This document shows, piece after piece, positions 55,216-62,226 of a stretch of DNA of 64,000 bases. The position numbers were made by a program, and so were the translations under genes. How positions within the stretch are numbered: the first letter of the stretch is position 1; every line of letters begins with the position of its first letter. The notes beneath the pieces were generated by a model. It ran no database searches, was not told the origin of the DNA, and saw only the letters and a program-made list of their open reading frames with translations. The stretch covers positions 1,116,001-1,180,000 of the forward strand of contig NZ_QLTT01000002.1 in the NCBI RefSeq assembly GCF_003269295.1, in the 5' to 3' direction. The stretch is from Lentzea atacamensis. Lineage in GTDB: Bacteria > Actinomycetota > Actinomycetes > Mycobacteriales > Pseudonocardiaceae.

Positions 55216-56504
55216 CTAGGACAAAGCCACCTTCAACACCCATGCGTGCCGGCCAACGCCCGCAGGCACGTCCACCACGAGTTTCCCGCCCGATCGGGTC
55301 CATTTCAGGGGCCTGTCGTGCCCCAGCAACGTCACCCTGTCGCCGTCCTTGATCGGTACTGGAGCGTCGACCACGAGCTGTGAGCCAGGCTGGGCCAACG
55401 AGGTGATGTAGAACGCCTCGTTCGGCTTCACCGTGAACCGCAGCGAACCCTGCTGGGCCATGCGCGACCAGTACGTCGTGCCGTAGATCGACTCGCCGTT
55501 GGTCTTCAGCCACGCGCCCGTCTCGCGGAGGCGCTGCTGCATGATCTCCGGGATCGAACCGTCCGCCCGCGGTCCGATGTCCAGCAGGAAGTTGCCGTTC
55601 TTCGACGTCGTGCCGACCAGCGTGTCGATCACCTCATCCGCGGTCATGTACATCGAGTCCGCGTCGCCCGGTTCCACCCGTACGAACACGGATCGAGGCC
55701 GCGCGAGGCCTCCCACTTCTTCACCACGGTGTTCGGGTACGTCGCGTACTCCGGCGTCGTGTAGATGTTCGACATCCACTGGTCGCCGAGATTCACGACG
55801 GTGGCCTCGATCGTCTGGCCACCCAGCCGCGGCGGCTTGTTCGTGCTGCGCGCGGACCGGACCGCGAGCACCTCGCCCTTGCCCGCCGGCTGCAGCGACA
55901 GGGCGAACACGTGCAACGACGACTTGCCCTCGGCCGCCGGGTTCGTCACGGGCAGCGTGAGGCCGACGGCGTCCTTCGACGGATCTGTCCACACCTGACC
56001 GGTGCCGATCGACTCCGGGTGCTGGTCGGTCCCGCCTGGGGAGTACCGGTAGGGCGCGGAGATCGGACCACTGCCCGAGTACCGGTCAGGTCCGGTGAGC
56101 GCGGCGGTGCTGGTCGAACCGTCCGCGTAGTGCACGGTCGCGGTGCCTCCCGCAGCGCCGTAGGACGACGCCACGAGGAAGTGCGCGGTCAGGTAGCGGC
56201 CGCTGGGCAGGTCGATCCGCTGGCCGGGTGAGACCGCGTTGTTGTTCTTCGACTGTGTGCTGCCTGGGAACAGATAGGGCACGCCATCGGCTGTGACCTG
56301 CCCGGACGGGAGTGCTTCCGCAGGGAAGGCGTAACCGGAGCCGTCGAAGTTCCCGGTCCGGTCCGCGGCTGTGTCGATGCCGTCGTTGTTGAGGTGGGAG
56401 TCGATCGGAACAGGGATGGGTTGAGGGACGTCCGCTGCGCTCGCGGTGGAGACCGAGGCGGTCAGAAGCGAGGCGAGCAGAGCGACGGTGAGCGCTGCCC
56501 TCAT
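55216..56504 (-). pseudogene. Decayed secreted alpha-L-fucosidase (GH29) gene
   Basis: The first frame, from ATG 56504, has a signal peptide (MRAALTVALLASLLTASVS), an N-terminal accessory domain, and then the end of a GH29 enzyme (NTVVKKWEASRGLDPCSYGWNRAT). A one-base deletion near 55665 shifts the frame: restoring a C gives RATPDSMYMTADEV, and the second frame then continues with SKNGNFLLDIGPRADGSIPEI to the true C-terminus. The catalytic barrel with KHHDGF and the nucleophile Asp is missing, so about 300 codons were lost before or with the frameshift. The GGAGG site remains intact at the start. Confidence 0.75.
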
Positions 56505-56645
56505 GAAACCTCCGATGTCTGGGTTTCAATCAGTGGTAGCGCTCTCCCGGCTGTCAACCATCTCGCGTTGACACTTGGCGGCGGACGCACATAGCGTTCG
56601 CGCCGAGAACTGAAGACCGGCCGCGGTGCCCGTGAGGCACCAGAA

Positions 56646-56730
56646 CCCGAGTGGGAGAGACCTCGACGAGCGAGTCGGGGCGCCGAAGGGGCAAGCTCCC
56701 GCACACTCTCAGGCAGCAAGACCGCTCGGG
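56646..56730 (+). ncRNA. Glycine riboswitch (single aptamer)
   Basis: The leader has the conserved glycine-aptamer order: P1 arm CCCGAG (56646-56651), GGGAGAG, GGCGCCGAAGGGGCAA, CTCTCAGGCAGCAAGACCG and the closing P1 arm CTCGGG (56725-56730). Only one aptamer is seen. The last part, GCTCGG (56724-56729), can instead pair with CCGAGC at 56772-56777, which may be the switching element before the gcvH ribosome-binding site. It precedes gcvH and sdaA, both glycine/serine genes. Confidence 0.9.
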
Positions 56731-56798
56731 GTAGGCAACTCTGCACGGCGGAGGGGGCGCAAGTTTCCTGACCGAGCCGTGAAGCCAGAGGAGTCGCC

Positions 56799-57179
56799 GT
56801 GGAGTTCCCCGAGAACCTGCTCTACACCGTCGAGCACGAGTGGGTCGACTGGACGCCGGGTACCCAGGACCCGTTGACCTGCGGAATCACCGAGTACGCC
56901 GCGGACGCCCTCGGTGACATCGTCTTCGTTCAGCTCCCCGAGGTCGGCGCGAAGGTCGTCTCGAACGAGGTGTGCGGTGAGCTCGAGTCCACCAAGTCGG
57001 TCAGCGACCTGTTCTCGCCCGTCACCGGTGAGGTGATCGAGGTCAACAGCGCGGTCGTGGACGACCCGGCGATCATCAACAACGAGCCGTACGGCGCCGG
57101 CTGGTTGTTCAAGGTGCGCGTCGAGTCGGCGGAGAACCTGCTCACGGCTGCCAAGTACGCCGAGCTCACCAAAGACTGA
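56799..57179 (+). CDS. gcvH: Glycine cleavage system H protein
   Basis: GcvH is the lipoylated shuttle protein of the glycine cleavage system. The 126-residue protein has [10 protein letters not shown] at the start, [22 protein letters not shown], and the lipoylation site Lys66 in ESTKSVSDL. The GTG start follows AGAGGAG. The glycine riboswitch immediately upstream would turn it on when glycine is abundant. The other subunits, T and P, are not in the window. sdaA follows 30 bp later. Confidence 0.97.
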   Translation: MEFPENLLYTVEHEWVDWTPGTQDPLTCGITEYAADALGDIVFVQLPEVGAKVVSNEVCGELESTKSVSDLFSPVTGEVIEVNSAVVDDPAIINNEPYGAGWLFKVRVESAENLLTAAKYAELTKD

Positions 57180-57209
57180 CTGCAGACCACCACCGCGAAG
57201 GACTGATCA

Positions 57210-58574
57210 GTGGCGATCAGCGTTTTCGACCTTTTCTCCGTCGGCATCGGGCCGTCCAGCTCCCACACGGTCGGCCCGATGCGCGCGGCGGCGATGTTCG
57301 TCGAGAAGCTCGGGGCACGGGTGTCCGAAGTGGACCGCGTGCACGTCGAGCTGTTCGGCTCGCTCGGCGCGACCGGGCACGGTCACGGCAGCCCGAAGGC
57401 CGTCTTCCTCGGCCTTGAAGGGAATCTGCCGGAAGAAGTCGACCCGGCGATCGCGGCCGTCCGCGTCGAGGAGATCGTCGCGAGTGGACGCCTGAAGCTC
57501 GGTGGCACGCACGAGATCGGCTTCGTGCACGACCGCGACCTCGTCATGCACCGCCGCAAGTCGCTTCCGTTGCACCCCAACGGGATGAGCTTCGAGGCCT
57601 ACAAGGGCGAGGAGTCGGTCGAGCAGGCCGTCTACTACTCGATCGGCGGCGGGTTCGTCGTCGACGAGAACGCGAGCGGCACCGACCGGATCAAGCCGGA
57701 CACCACCCCGCTGCCGCATCCCTTCCTGACCGGCGACCAGCTGCTCGCGCGCACCCGTGAGACCGGCCTGTCGATCAGCGAGATCATGATGGCCAACGAG
57801 CTGTCGTGGCGGTCGGAAGAGGAAGTGCGCCAAGGACTTCTGCACATCTGGCAGGTGATGCAGGAGTGTGTGGAACGCGGCTGCAACGAGCACGGCGTCC
57901 TGCCAGGCGGCCTCAAGGTCCGCCGCCGCGCCGCCGAGATGCGCAAGCGGCTGGAGGGCGAGCACTTCGCCACCGACCCGCTGCGGGTCATGGACTGGGT
58001 GACGCTCTTCGCGTTGGCCGTCAACGAGGAGAACGCGGCGGGCGGCCGTGTCGTCACCGCGCCGACCAACGGCGCGGCCGGCATCGTGCCCGCGGTCCTG
58101 CACTACTACACGAGGTTCGTGCCGGGAGCCAGCGACGACGGCGTCGTCAGGTTTCTGCTCACCGCGGGCGCGATCGGCGTGCTGTTCAAGGAGAACGCCT
58201 CGATCTCCGGCGCCGAGGTCGGGTGCCAGGGCGAGGTCGGCTCGGCGTGTTCGATGGCCGCCGGTGGTCTCGCAGAGGTCCTCGGCGGCACCCCGGAACA
58301 GGTCGAGAACGCCGCCGAGATCGCCATGGAGCACAACCTCGGTCTGACGTGCGACCCGATCGGCGGCCTGGTGCAGATCCCGTGCATCGAACGCAACGCG
58401 CTCGCGTCGATCAAGGCGATCACCGCGGCACGCATGGCGTTGCGCGGCGACGGCTCGCACTTCGTGTCGCTCGACAAGGTCATCAAGACCATGCGCGACA
58501 CCGGCAAGGACATGTCGGTGAAGTACAAGGAGACCGCACGCGGCGGCCTCGCCGTCAACGTGATCGAGTGCTGA
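57210..58574 (+). CDS. sdaA: L-serine ammonia-lyase (iron-sulfur type)
   Basis: SdaA converts serine to pyruvate and ammonia using a [4Fe-4S] cluster. The single 454-residue chain carries both alpha and beta parts: [41 protein letters not shown], and [22 protein letters not shown] with two of the cluster cysteines, and a further cysteine in [19 protein letters not shown]. The GTG start follows AAGGA. It shares the riboswitch leader with gcvH. Glycine converted to serine by glyA elsewhere can be drained to pyruvate by this enzyme and to alanine by Ald. Confidence 0.97.
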   Translation: MAISVFDLFSVGIGPSSSHTVGPMRAAAMFVEKLGARVSEVDRVHVELFGSLGATGHGHGSPKAVFLGLEGNLPEEVDPAIAAVRVEEIVASGRLKLGGTHEIGFVHDRDLVMHRRKSLPLHPNGMSFEAYKGEESVEQAVYYSIGGGFVVDENASGTDRIKPDTTPLPHPFLTGDQLLARTRETGLSISEIMMANELSWRSEEEVRQGLLHIWQVMQECVERGCNEHGVLPGGLKVRRRAAEMRKRLEGEHFATDPLRVMDWVTLFALAVNEENAAGGRVVTAPTNGAAGIVPAVLHYYTRFVPGASDDGVVRFLLTAGAIGVLFKENASISGAEVGCQGEVGSACSMAAGGLAEVLGGTPEQVENAAEIAMEHNLGLTCDPIGGLVQIPCIERNALASIKAITAARMALRGDGSHFVSLDKVIKTMRDTGKDMSVKYKETARGGLAVNVIEC

Positions 58575-58575
58575 C

Positions 58576-58929
58576 TCAGCGCGCGTCGTACGCGCGCTGC
58601 GCCTCCAGCACCTCGGGCATCCGCTCCTCCAGGAGATGGATCAACGAGAGCAGCCGCTCGGCCGTCTCGCGCCCGAGCGGCGTGAGGCTGTAGTCGACGC
58701 GCGGTGGGTTCGTGGGCTGCGCGTCGCGGTGCACGAGCCCGTCGCGCTCCAGCGCGTGCAACGTCTGGGACAGCATCTTCTCGCTGACCCCGTCGACCCG
58801 CCGGCGCAGCTCGTTGAACCGCAGCGGACCGTCCACGAGCGCGCCCATCGTCAGGCTGCCCCACCTGCCGGTGACGTGCTCCAGCGTCGGGCGTGACGGG
58901 CACGCCTTGGCGAACACGTTGAACTCCAC
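58576..58929 (-). CDS. HxlR family winged-helix regulator
   Basis: The 117-residue regulator has the conserved [59 protein letters not shown] of HxlR proteins, with Cys near residue 10, which in redox-sensing relatives is the reactive thiol. The GTG at 58927-58929 is chosen because TATGCT lies exactly 6 nt upstream, indicating a leaderless transcript. The frame is open further upstream into an HNH remnant, but that part is not homologous to HxlR. It converges on sdaA. The target gene is unknown. Confidence 0.9.
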   Translation of the reverse strand: MEFNVFAKACPSRPTLEHVTGRWGSLTMGALVDGPLRFNELRRRVDGVSEKMLSQTLHALERDGLVHRDAQPTNPPRVDYSLTPLGRETAERLLSLIHLLEERMPEVLEAQRAYDAR

Positions 58930-59037
58930 GTCGTTAGCATACCTGGTCACAGCGCTAACCGTCAGATGGCGCAGCGTGCTGGTTAGTGCATGGTCGGCTG
59001 CCGATGTCGGATTCGGCGCATCGGCTGGGGTTGACTG

Positions 59038-59418
59038 GTAGCTGCCGAGGATCTCGTGCGCGAAAGCGACGAGATCGCGGACGCGTTGGCCGGACGGGTG
59101 GTTGCGAACCCGCATCTCCAGGTTCTCGGGCCGGTTGTCGTCGCGGATGCCGTTCTTGTGGTGCACGGTTTCGCGGGGGCTGAGCAGGCGGCCGAGCACC
59201 GCCTCCATTACGAGGCGATGCTCGCCCACTCAGCGTCCTTTGCCCACGTATCGAAAGCGGTAGCCATCTCGTCGCATGTGGCCTGTGCTGACGGGGCGAC
59301 CTCTACGAGGGCGGTTCTGCCGGTGCCTCTCGTGGTGGGTCCTGCACCATCCCCGTGCGCCGCCGAGAGTAAGTGCGGCGGACGGTGTTGAACTTCGCCA
59401 TCGGCTCTGCCCCCTCAA
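59038..59418 (-). pseudogene. HNH endonuclease remnant interrupted by an in-frame stop
   Basis: Minus-strand translation gives GHMRRDGYRFRYVGKGR, then TGA, then [16 protein letters not shown] and [41 protein letters not shown]. The whole matches phage-like HNH proteins, in which a Trp lies at the stop position (TGG to TGA is the simplest change). The HNH His-His-Asn core is intact. Beyond HEI the frame continues open into the HxlR gene with no stop. The N-terminus is degenerate. Confidence 0.6.
59303..59401 (-). pseudogene. Truncated reading frame with TROVE/Ro60-like first residues
   Basis: The ATG at 59399-59401 follows GAGGGGG with 8 nt spacing and begins MAKFNTVRRTYS, then stops after 32 codons. 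Actinobacterial TROVE (Ro60) proteins commonly start M-[AS]-[KR]-F-N. Similarity ends within about 6-12 residues at the junction with the HNH remnant, so this could be the stub of a Ro60 gene removed by recombination. The match is short and the call is tentative. Its position just downstream of the Y-RNA-like array supports it. Confidence 0.35.
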
Positions 59419-59454
59419 AGCAAAAGAAAGGGGAGCTCACGAACGACACGCGTG

Positions 59455-59581
59455 CCCGAGATCAGGGTCGCGGAAGGTACATGCTGCTCTGCCAGACTGA
59501 GCTGCAGCCGCAGTGGCTGGTGGGATTCGAACCCGCGACCCGCCCATTAGAAGTGGAAGTAACCCTCTGCTTCGCACCGGA
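59455..59581 (-). ncRNA. Y-RNA-like unit A with permuted tRNA-like module
   Basis: Read on the minus strand, this is the third and last unit of the array. The outer clamp TCCG/CGGG and the inner helix GCAGAGGGT (59562-59570) with ACCTTCCGC (59470-59478) enclose an asymmetric internal loop (GGTGCGAA / GACCCTGATCT). Between the helix strands lies a tRNA-like module in permuted order: an anticodon-arm-like CTTCTAA loop, a T arm with TTCGAAT, an acceptor-like hairpin CAGCC-ACTGC-GGCTG, then a D arm GCTC-AGTCTGGCA-GAGC. This order with a closed acceptor is that of bacterial YrlA RNAs. Confidence 0.6.
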
Positions 59582-59600
59582 CACGGTGAAGTTGTGCGCT

Positions 59601-59670
59601 CCCGAGATCAAGTTCGCCAACGGTGCATTTGCGTTTTGAAGACGAAGTAACCGTTGGCTTCGCATCGGGG
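59601..59670 (-). ncRNA. Y-RNA-like unit B, minimal, without tRNA-like module
   Basis: This middle unit is 70 nt. The clamp CCCCG/CGGG and a perfect 9-bp inner helix, GCCAACGGT (59650-59658) with ACCGTTGGC (59616-59624), enclose the loop strands GATGCGAA and GAACTTGATCT. The 3' strand ACTTGATC resembles the conserved ACUUGACU of vertebrate Y RNAs. TTACTTC follows the 5' helix strand as in the other units. The apical loop is a simple A-rich sequence. Confidence 0.6.
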
Positions 59671-59737
59671 TGCGATTGCTGTGCAACCACATCGCGCCAG
59701 CGATTTATCACCTCTGGTCGATGTGGAGCTGTGGACG

Positions 59738-59854
59738 CCCGAGATCAAGTCGCGGAAGGTGGCTGCTCACCGGAGTGGGCGAAGACCGGCCGAAGCCGGT
59801 CTCAGGAATCGAACCCGAGTGATCACCAGAAGTAATCCTCCGCTGCGCACCGGG
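59738..59854 (-). ncRNA. Y-RNA-like unit C with tRNA-like module closed by UUCG
   Basis: This is the first unit of the array on the minus strand, starting 38 nt after the dedA stop. The clamp CCCG/CGGG and the inner helix GCGGAGG with CCTTCCGC enclose the loop strands GTGCGCA and GACTTGATCT. The insert has a T arm TCGGG-TTCGATT-CCTGA followed by the acceptor-like GACCGGC-TTCG-GCCGGTC, a 7-bp stem with the stable UUCG tetraloop, then a weak D-arm-like segment ending GAGC. The sequence differs from unit A while the architecture is the same. Confidence 0.6.
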
Positions 59855-59891
59855 CGCACATCCTTACAGCCACACGGCCCCAGCGATTTTT

Positions 59892-60542
59892 CTAAGGTGC
59901 CGCCTTCACGAACCGGCGCAGCAGGTAGAACAATCCGACCGTCAGCAGCAATCCTGCCGCGCAGATCATCACGATCTCCTCAACCGTCTCCGCCTGCGAC
60001 CCGGCGAACACGTAGGCGGCACAAATCGGCACGGTTCCGGTGAGGGTGAACAACATGAAAGTCCGGAACGACACCCGTGACACCCCGGCGGACACGGACA
60101 CGGTCTCGGCCATCATCGGAATGCCGCGTGCCACGCCGAAGAACCAGGGGCCGAACTGACGGCCCCAGCGGCGCATTTCGGTCAGCTCGTCAATGGTCAC
60201 GACCTTGCGCACCAACCACGGGCGCGCAAACCTGCCGAGGGCGTACCCTGCGGCAGAGGAACCCAGGGATCCGATGACCGCGAGTGCCAGCCCCAGCGGC
60301 AGGCCGAGTGCCGTCCCCGCCAGCACGATGAGCGGGGTGGACGGCACGGGCAGCAGCACGTCCACGACGAGCAGGGCGAAGATCGCCACCGCCGCCCACA
60401 CCGGGTCGATGCCGCGCACCCACGTCACGACTCCCTCGAAGTCGATGAGGTCGAGTGCCTCGAACACGAGCCAGCTCAACAGCACGAACGCGAGCACGAC
60501 GAACGGTATCCACTTCCACCGAACGCCCGTCTCATAACTCAT
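59892..60542 (-). CDS. DedA/VTT-domain membrane protein
   Basis: The 216-residue inner-membrane protein has five to six hydrophobic segments. The VTT core PVPSTPLIVLAGTALGLPLGLALAVIGSLGSSAAGYALGRFA is present, and the re-entrant ARGIPMMAETVSVSAGVSRVSF. DedA-family proteins move lipid carriers (such as undecaprenyl phosphate) or phospholipids across the membrane. The start is ATG at 60540-60542, or possibly GTG at 60560; neither has a strong ribosome-binding site. The Y-RNA-like array begins immediately after its stop codon, so the array could be transcribed with it. Confidence 0.85.
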   Translation of the reverse strand: MSYETGVRWKWIPFVVLAFVLLSWLVFEALDLIDFEGVVTWVRGIDPVWAAVAIFALLVVDVLLPVPSTPLIVLAGTALGLPLGLALAVIGSLGSSAAGYALGRFARPWLVRKVVTIDELTEMRRWGRQFGPWFFGVARGIPMMAETVSVSAGVSRVSFRTFMLFTLTGTVPICAAYVFAGSQAETVEEIVMICAAGLLLTVGLFYLLRRFVKAAP

Positions 60543-60613
60543 CGGGTGATGGTCGCCCACCTCGATGCGCCGGACAATCCGCCAGTGGCACAGGTTCCGC
60601 GAAGGAGACACAC

Positions 60614-61018
60614 ATGAGTGACGACCTCGTGCCGTTCCTCGGGCACTGGGTGCTCGATCCGGCGCGTTCCGCGTACACCGGCGGCACCCCTCCCCGAAGC
60701 GGTCACTACGACCTCCGCCTGGAGGGCGAGCGGCTCGTCGTCATCATCGAAGGCGTGCTGGGATCCGGTGATCCCATCCGCACCGGGTACACATTGGACC
60801 TGTGGCAGGACACGCCGATGAACGTGGGCAAGGTCGATCGCGTGCGCACGGTCGTCGAGCCGAGGAAGTTCTGCACGATCGCCTTCGCGGGCTCGCAAGC
60901 GGTTGCGCGCGCGTGGCGGATTCTCGGCAACCTCAACGAGATGACGATCGTCCAGTCGGCGCCGGACCAGTTCGGCGTCTGGCGTGACGACGTTTCGGTC
61001 TACCGGCGCCAGTTCTAG
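60614..61018 (+). CDS. Hypothetical lipocalin-like protein (134 aa)
   Basis: The protein reads MSDDLVPFLGHWVLDPARSAYTGGTPPRSGHYDLRLEGERLVVIIEG and is rich in alternating beta strands with a start motif FLGHWVLDPARS typical of small lipocalin-like or DUF barrels. I cannot name the family. GAAGGAGA lies 7 nt upstream of the ATG. It is divergent from dedA and convergent with the winged-helix gene, with which it shares an overlapping CTAG stop. Confidence 0.75.
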   Translation: MSDDLVPFLGHWVLDPARSAYTGGTPPRSGHYDLRLEGERLVVIIEGVLGSGDPIRTGYTLDLWQDTPMNVGKVDRVRTVVEPRKFCTIAFAGSQAVARAWRILGNLNEMTIVQSAPDQFGVWRDDVSVYRRQF

Positions 61019-61323
61019 AGGTTGTCGTGCCGGTTCAGCAGTGCTCGCAAGGCCGCCATCTCCGCGGCGAGAGCGGAGCGGCCGGCTTCGGTGATGTGCA
61101 GCCAGGTCTTGGGCCGCTTGCCCTCGTAGCCCTTCTCCACCTCGACCAGCCCCGCCTGTTCCAGCACGGTGATGTGCCGCGACAGGTTGCCGGCGGTCAG
61201 CTCCAGCGCCGACTTCAGGTACGAGAACTCCACCCGTTTCGTCTCGGCGGCGATGGTCAGCACGCCCAGCCGATGTCGCTGGTGGACGGTGTCGTCCAGG
61301 CCGGCTGTGGGGTTCTCGCTCAC
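61015..61323 (-). CDS. Winged-helix transcriptional regulator
   Basis: The 102-residue protein has a MarR/ArsR-like winged helix: HRLGVLTIAAETKRVEFSYLKSALELTAGNLSRHITVLEQAGLVEVEKGYEGKRPKTWLHITEAGRSAL, which is the HTH_27 type. The GTG at 61321-61323 overlaps the stop of the membrane-protein gene upstream as GTGA. Regulators of this type commonly pair with a membrane protein and repress their own operon. The 19-bp palindrome at 62201-62219 upstream of the pair is the likely operator. Confidence 0.9.
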   Translation of the reverse strand: MSENPTAGLDDTVHQRHRLGVLTIAAETKRVEFSYLKSALELTAGNLSRHITVLEQAGLVEVEKGYEGKRPKTWLHITEAGRSALAAEMAALRALLNRHDNL

Positions 61324-62168
61324 CGGGTCATCTCCCGCCGCACGGACCCGATGATCCCGCCCACCAGCAGGACGAACGCGGGCACCGCCGTGCTCGCGAA
61401 GTGCTCCACTCCCCGCGGCCAGTAGAAGCCGAACCGTCCTGCCTCGTTCACGAACAGCACGGTAGCGGTGAAGATCGCCACGGTGACCGTGCACACCACG
61501 TTGCGCTCCAGGTGGGCGAGTCCGGCCAGGCCCGCGGCGAGCACGAACAGCGGGCCGTACTGGTAGACCGTGAGGAAGTGCGCGAGAGCGAACAGCACGA
61601 GCACCGCGAGCGTGAAGCCGACACTGCGCACGCGCCACGTCGCCGCCACGATCACCGCCACGGTGATCGGCAGTGCGATCTGCCAGCCCGCCCGGCCGAA
61701 GAACAGCTCGCTCAGCACCGGCACGCCGACCAGTGGCAGCACCAGCATGAAGATCGTGACCTGGGCGTAGAGCCTGGTGGGCGTCTCGACGCCGACCTGC
61801 GCCGCGCGCCACCGGTACCACCAGACGACCGCGAGATAACCGCACAGCAACGCGACGATCCAGTAGACGTCCGCGGCGATGTTCGGCTGGAAGTGGCTGA
61901 ACACCGGGCTGTTCATCACCTGGCCCGCGGGGTGCAGCCAGTGGTAGAGCCACGGCATCTCCGCCGAGTTCCACGAGCACGGCTGAGGCTCCACGAGCTC
62001 CGGGTTCTGCCCGCTCGGCACGCAGAACCTCGGCGCGTAGAACGGCGTCGCCGCCAGTGTGATCAAGCCGAACAGCAGGAACGGCAGCCAGTAGCCGTGC
62101 CGGTCGGCGCGGGCACGCTTGCGCATCGCCCCGAGCTCGACGAGCAGGCCCTTCGGATCCTCAGTCAT
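61320..62168 (-). CDS. Polytopic membrane protein paired with the winged-helix regulator
   Basis: The 282-residue protein has about seven membrane segments, one large external loop with four cysteines or histidines (APRFCVPSGQNPELVEPQPCSW), and a short basic tail. No enzyme motif is recognised. The ATG at 62166-62168 follows GGGGGAACTGTC. It is the first gene of a two-gene operon with the regulator, controlled from the palindromic operator 33-51 bp upstream of its start. Confidence 0.8.
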   Translation of the reverse strand: MTEDPKGLLVELGAMRKRARADRHGYWLPFLLFGLITLAATPFYAPRFCVPSGQNPELVEPQPCSWNSAEMPWLYHWLHPAGQVMNSPVFSHFQPNIAADVYWIVALLCGYLAVVWWYRWRAAQVGVETPTRLYAQVTIFMLVLPLVGVPVLSELFFGRAGWQIALPITVAVIVAATWRVRSVGFTLAVLVLFALAHFLTVYQYGPLFVLAAGLAGLAHLERNVVCTVTVAIFTATVLFVNEAGRFGFYWPRGVEHFASTAVPAFVLLVGGIIGSVRREMTR

Positions 62169-62200
62169 GACAGTTCCCCCAACTGTGCTCGACTGCAATC

Positions 62201-62219
62201 AGGTTTGCATTGCAAACCT
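62201..62219. promoter_or_regulatory. Perfect 19-bp palindromic operator
   Basis: AGGTTTGCA-T-TGCAAACCT has two perfect 9-bp arms and a single central base. It lies 33 bp upstream of the membrane-protein start and 8 bp beyond the end of the kinase gene, in the promoter of the two-gene operon. The winged-helix regulator is the likely ligand. Confidence 0.75.
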
Positions 62220-62226
62220 AAATCGG

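Noticed and set aside
59500-59580. Possible tRNA-Arg(TCT) gene on the minus strand
   Set aside because: T arm and an anticodon-like loop are present, but there is no 5' acceptor strand before them. The 5'-like half follows the 3' half, so it is a permuted tRNA-like module rather than a tRNA gene.
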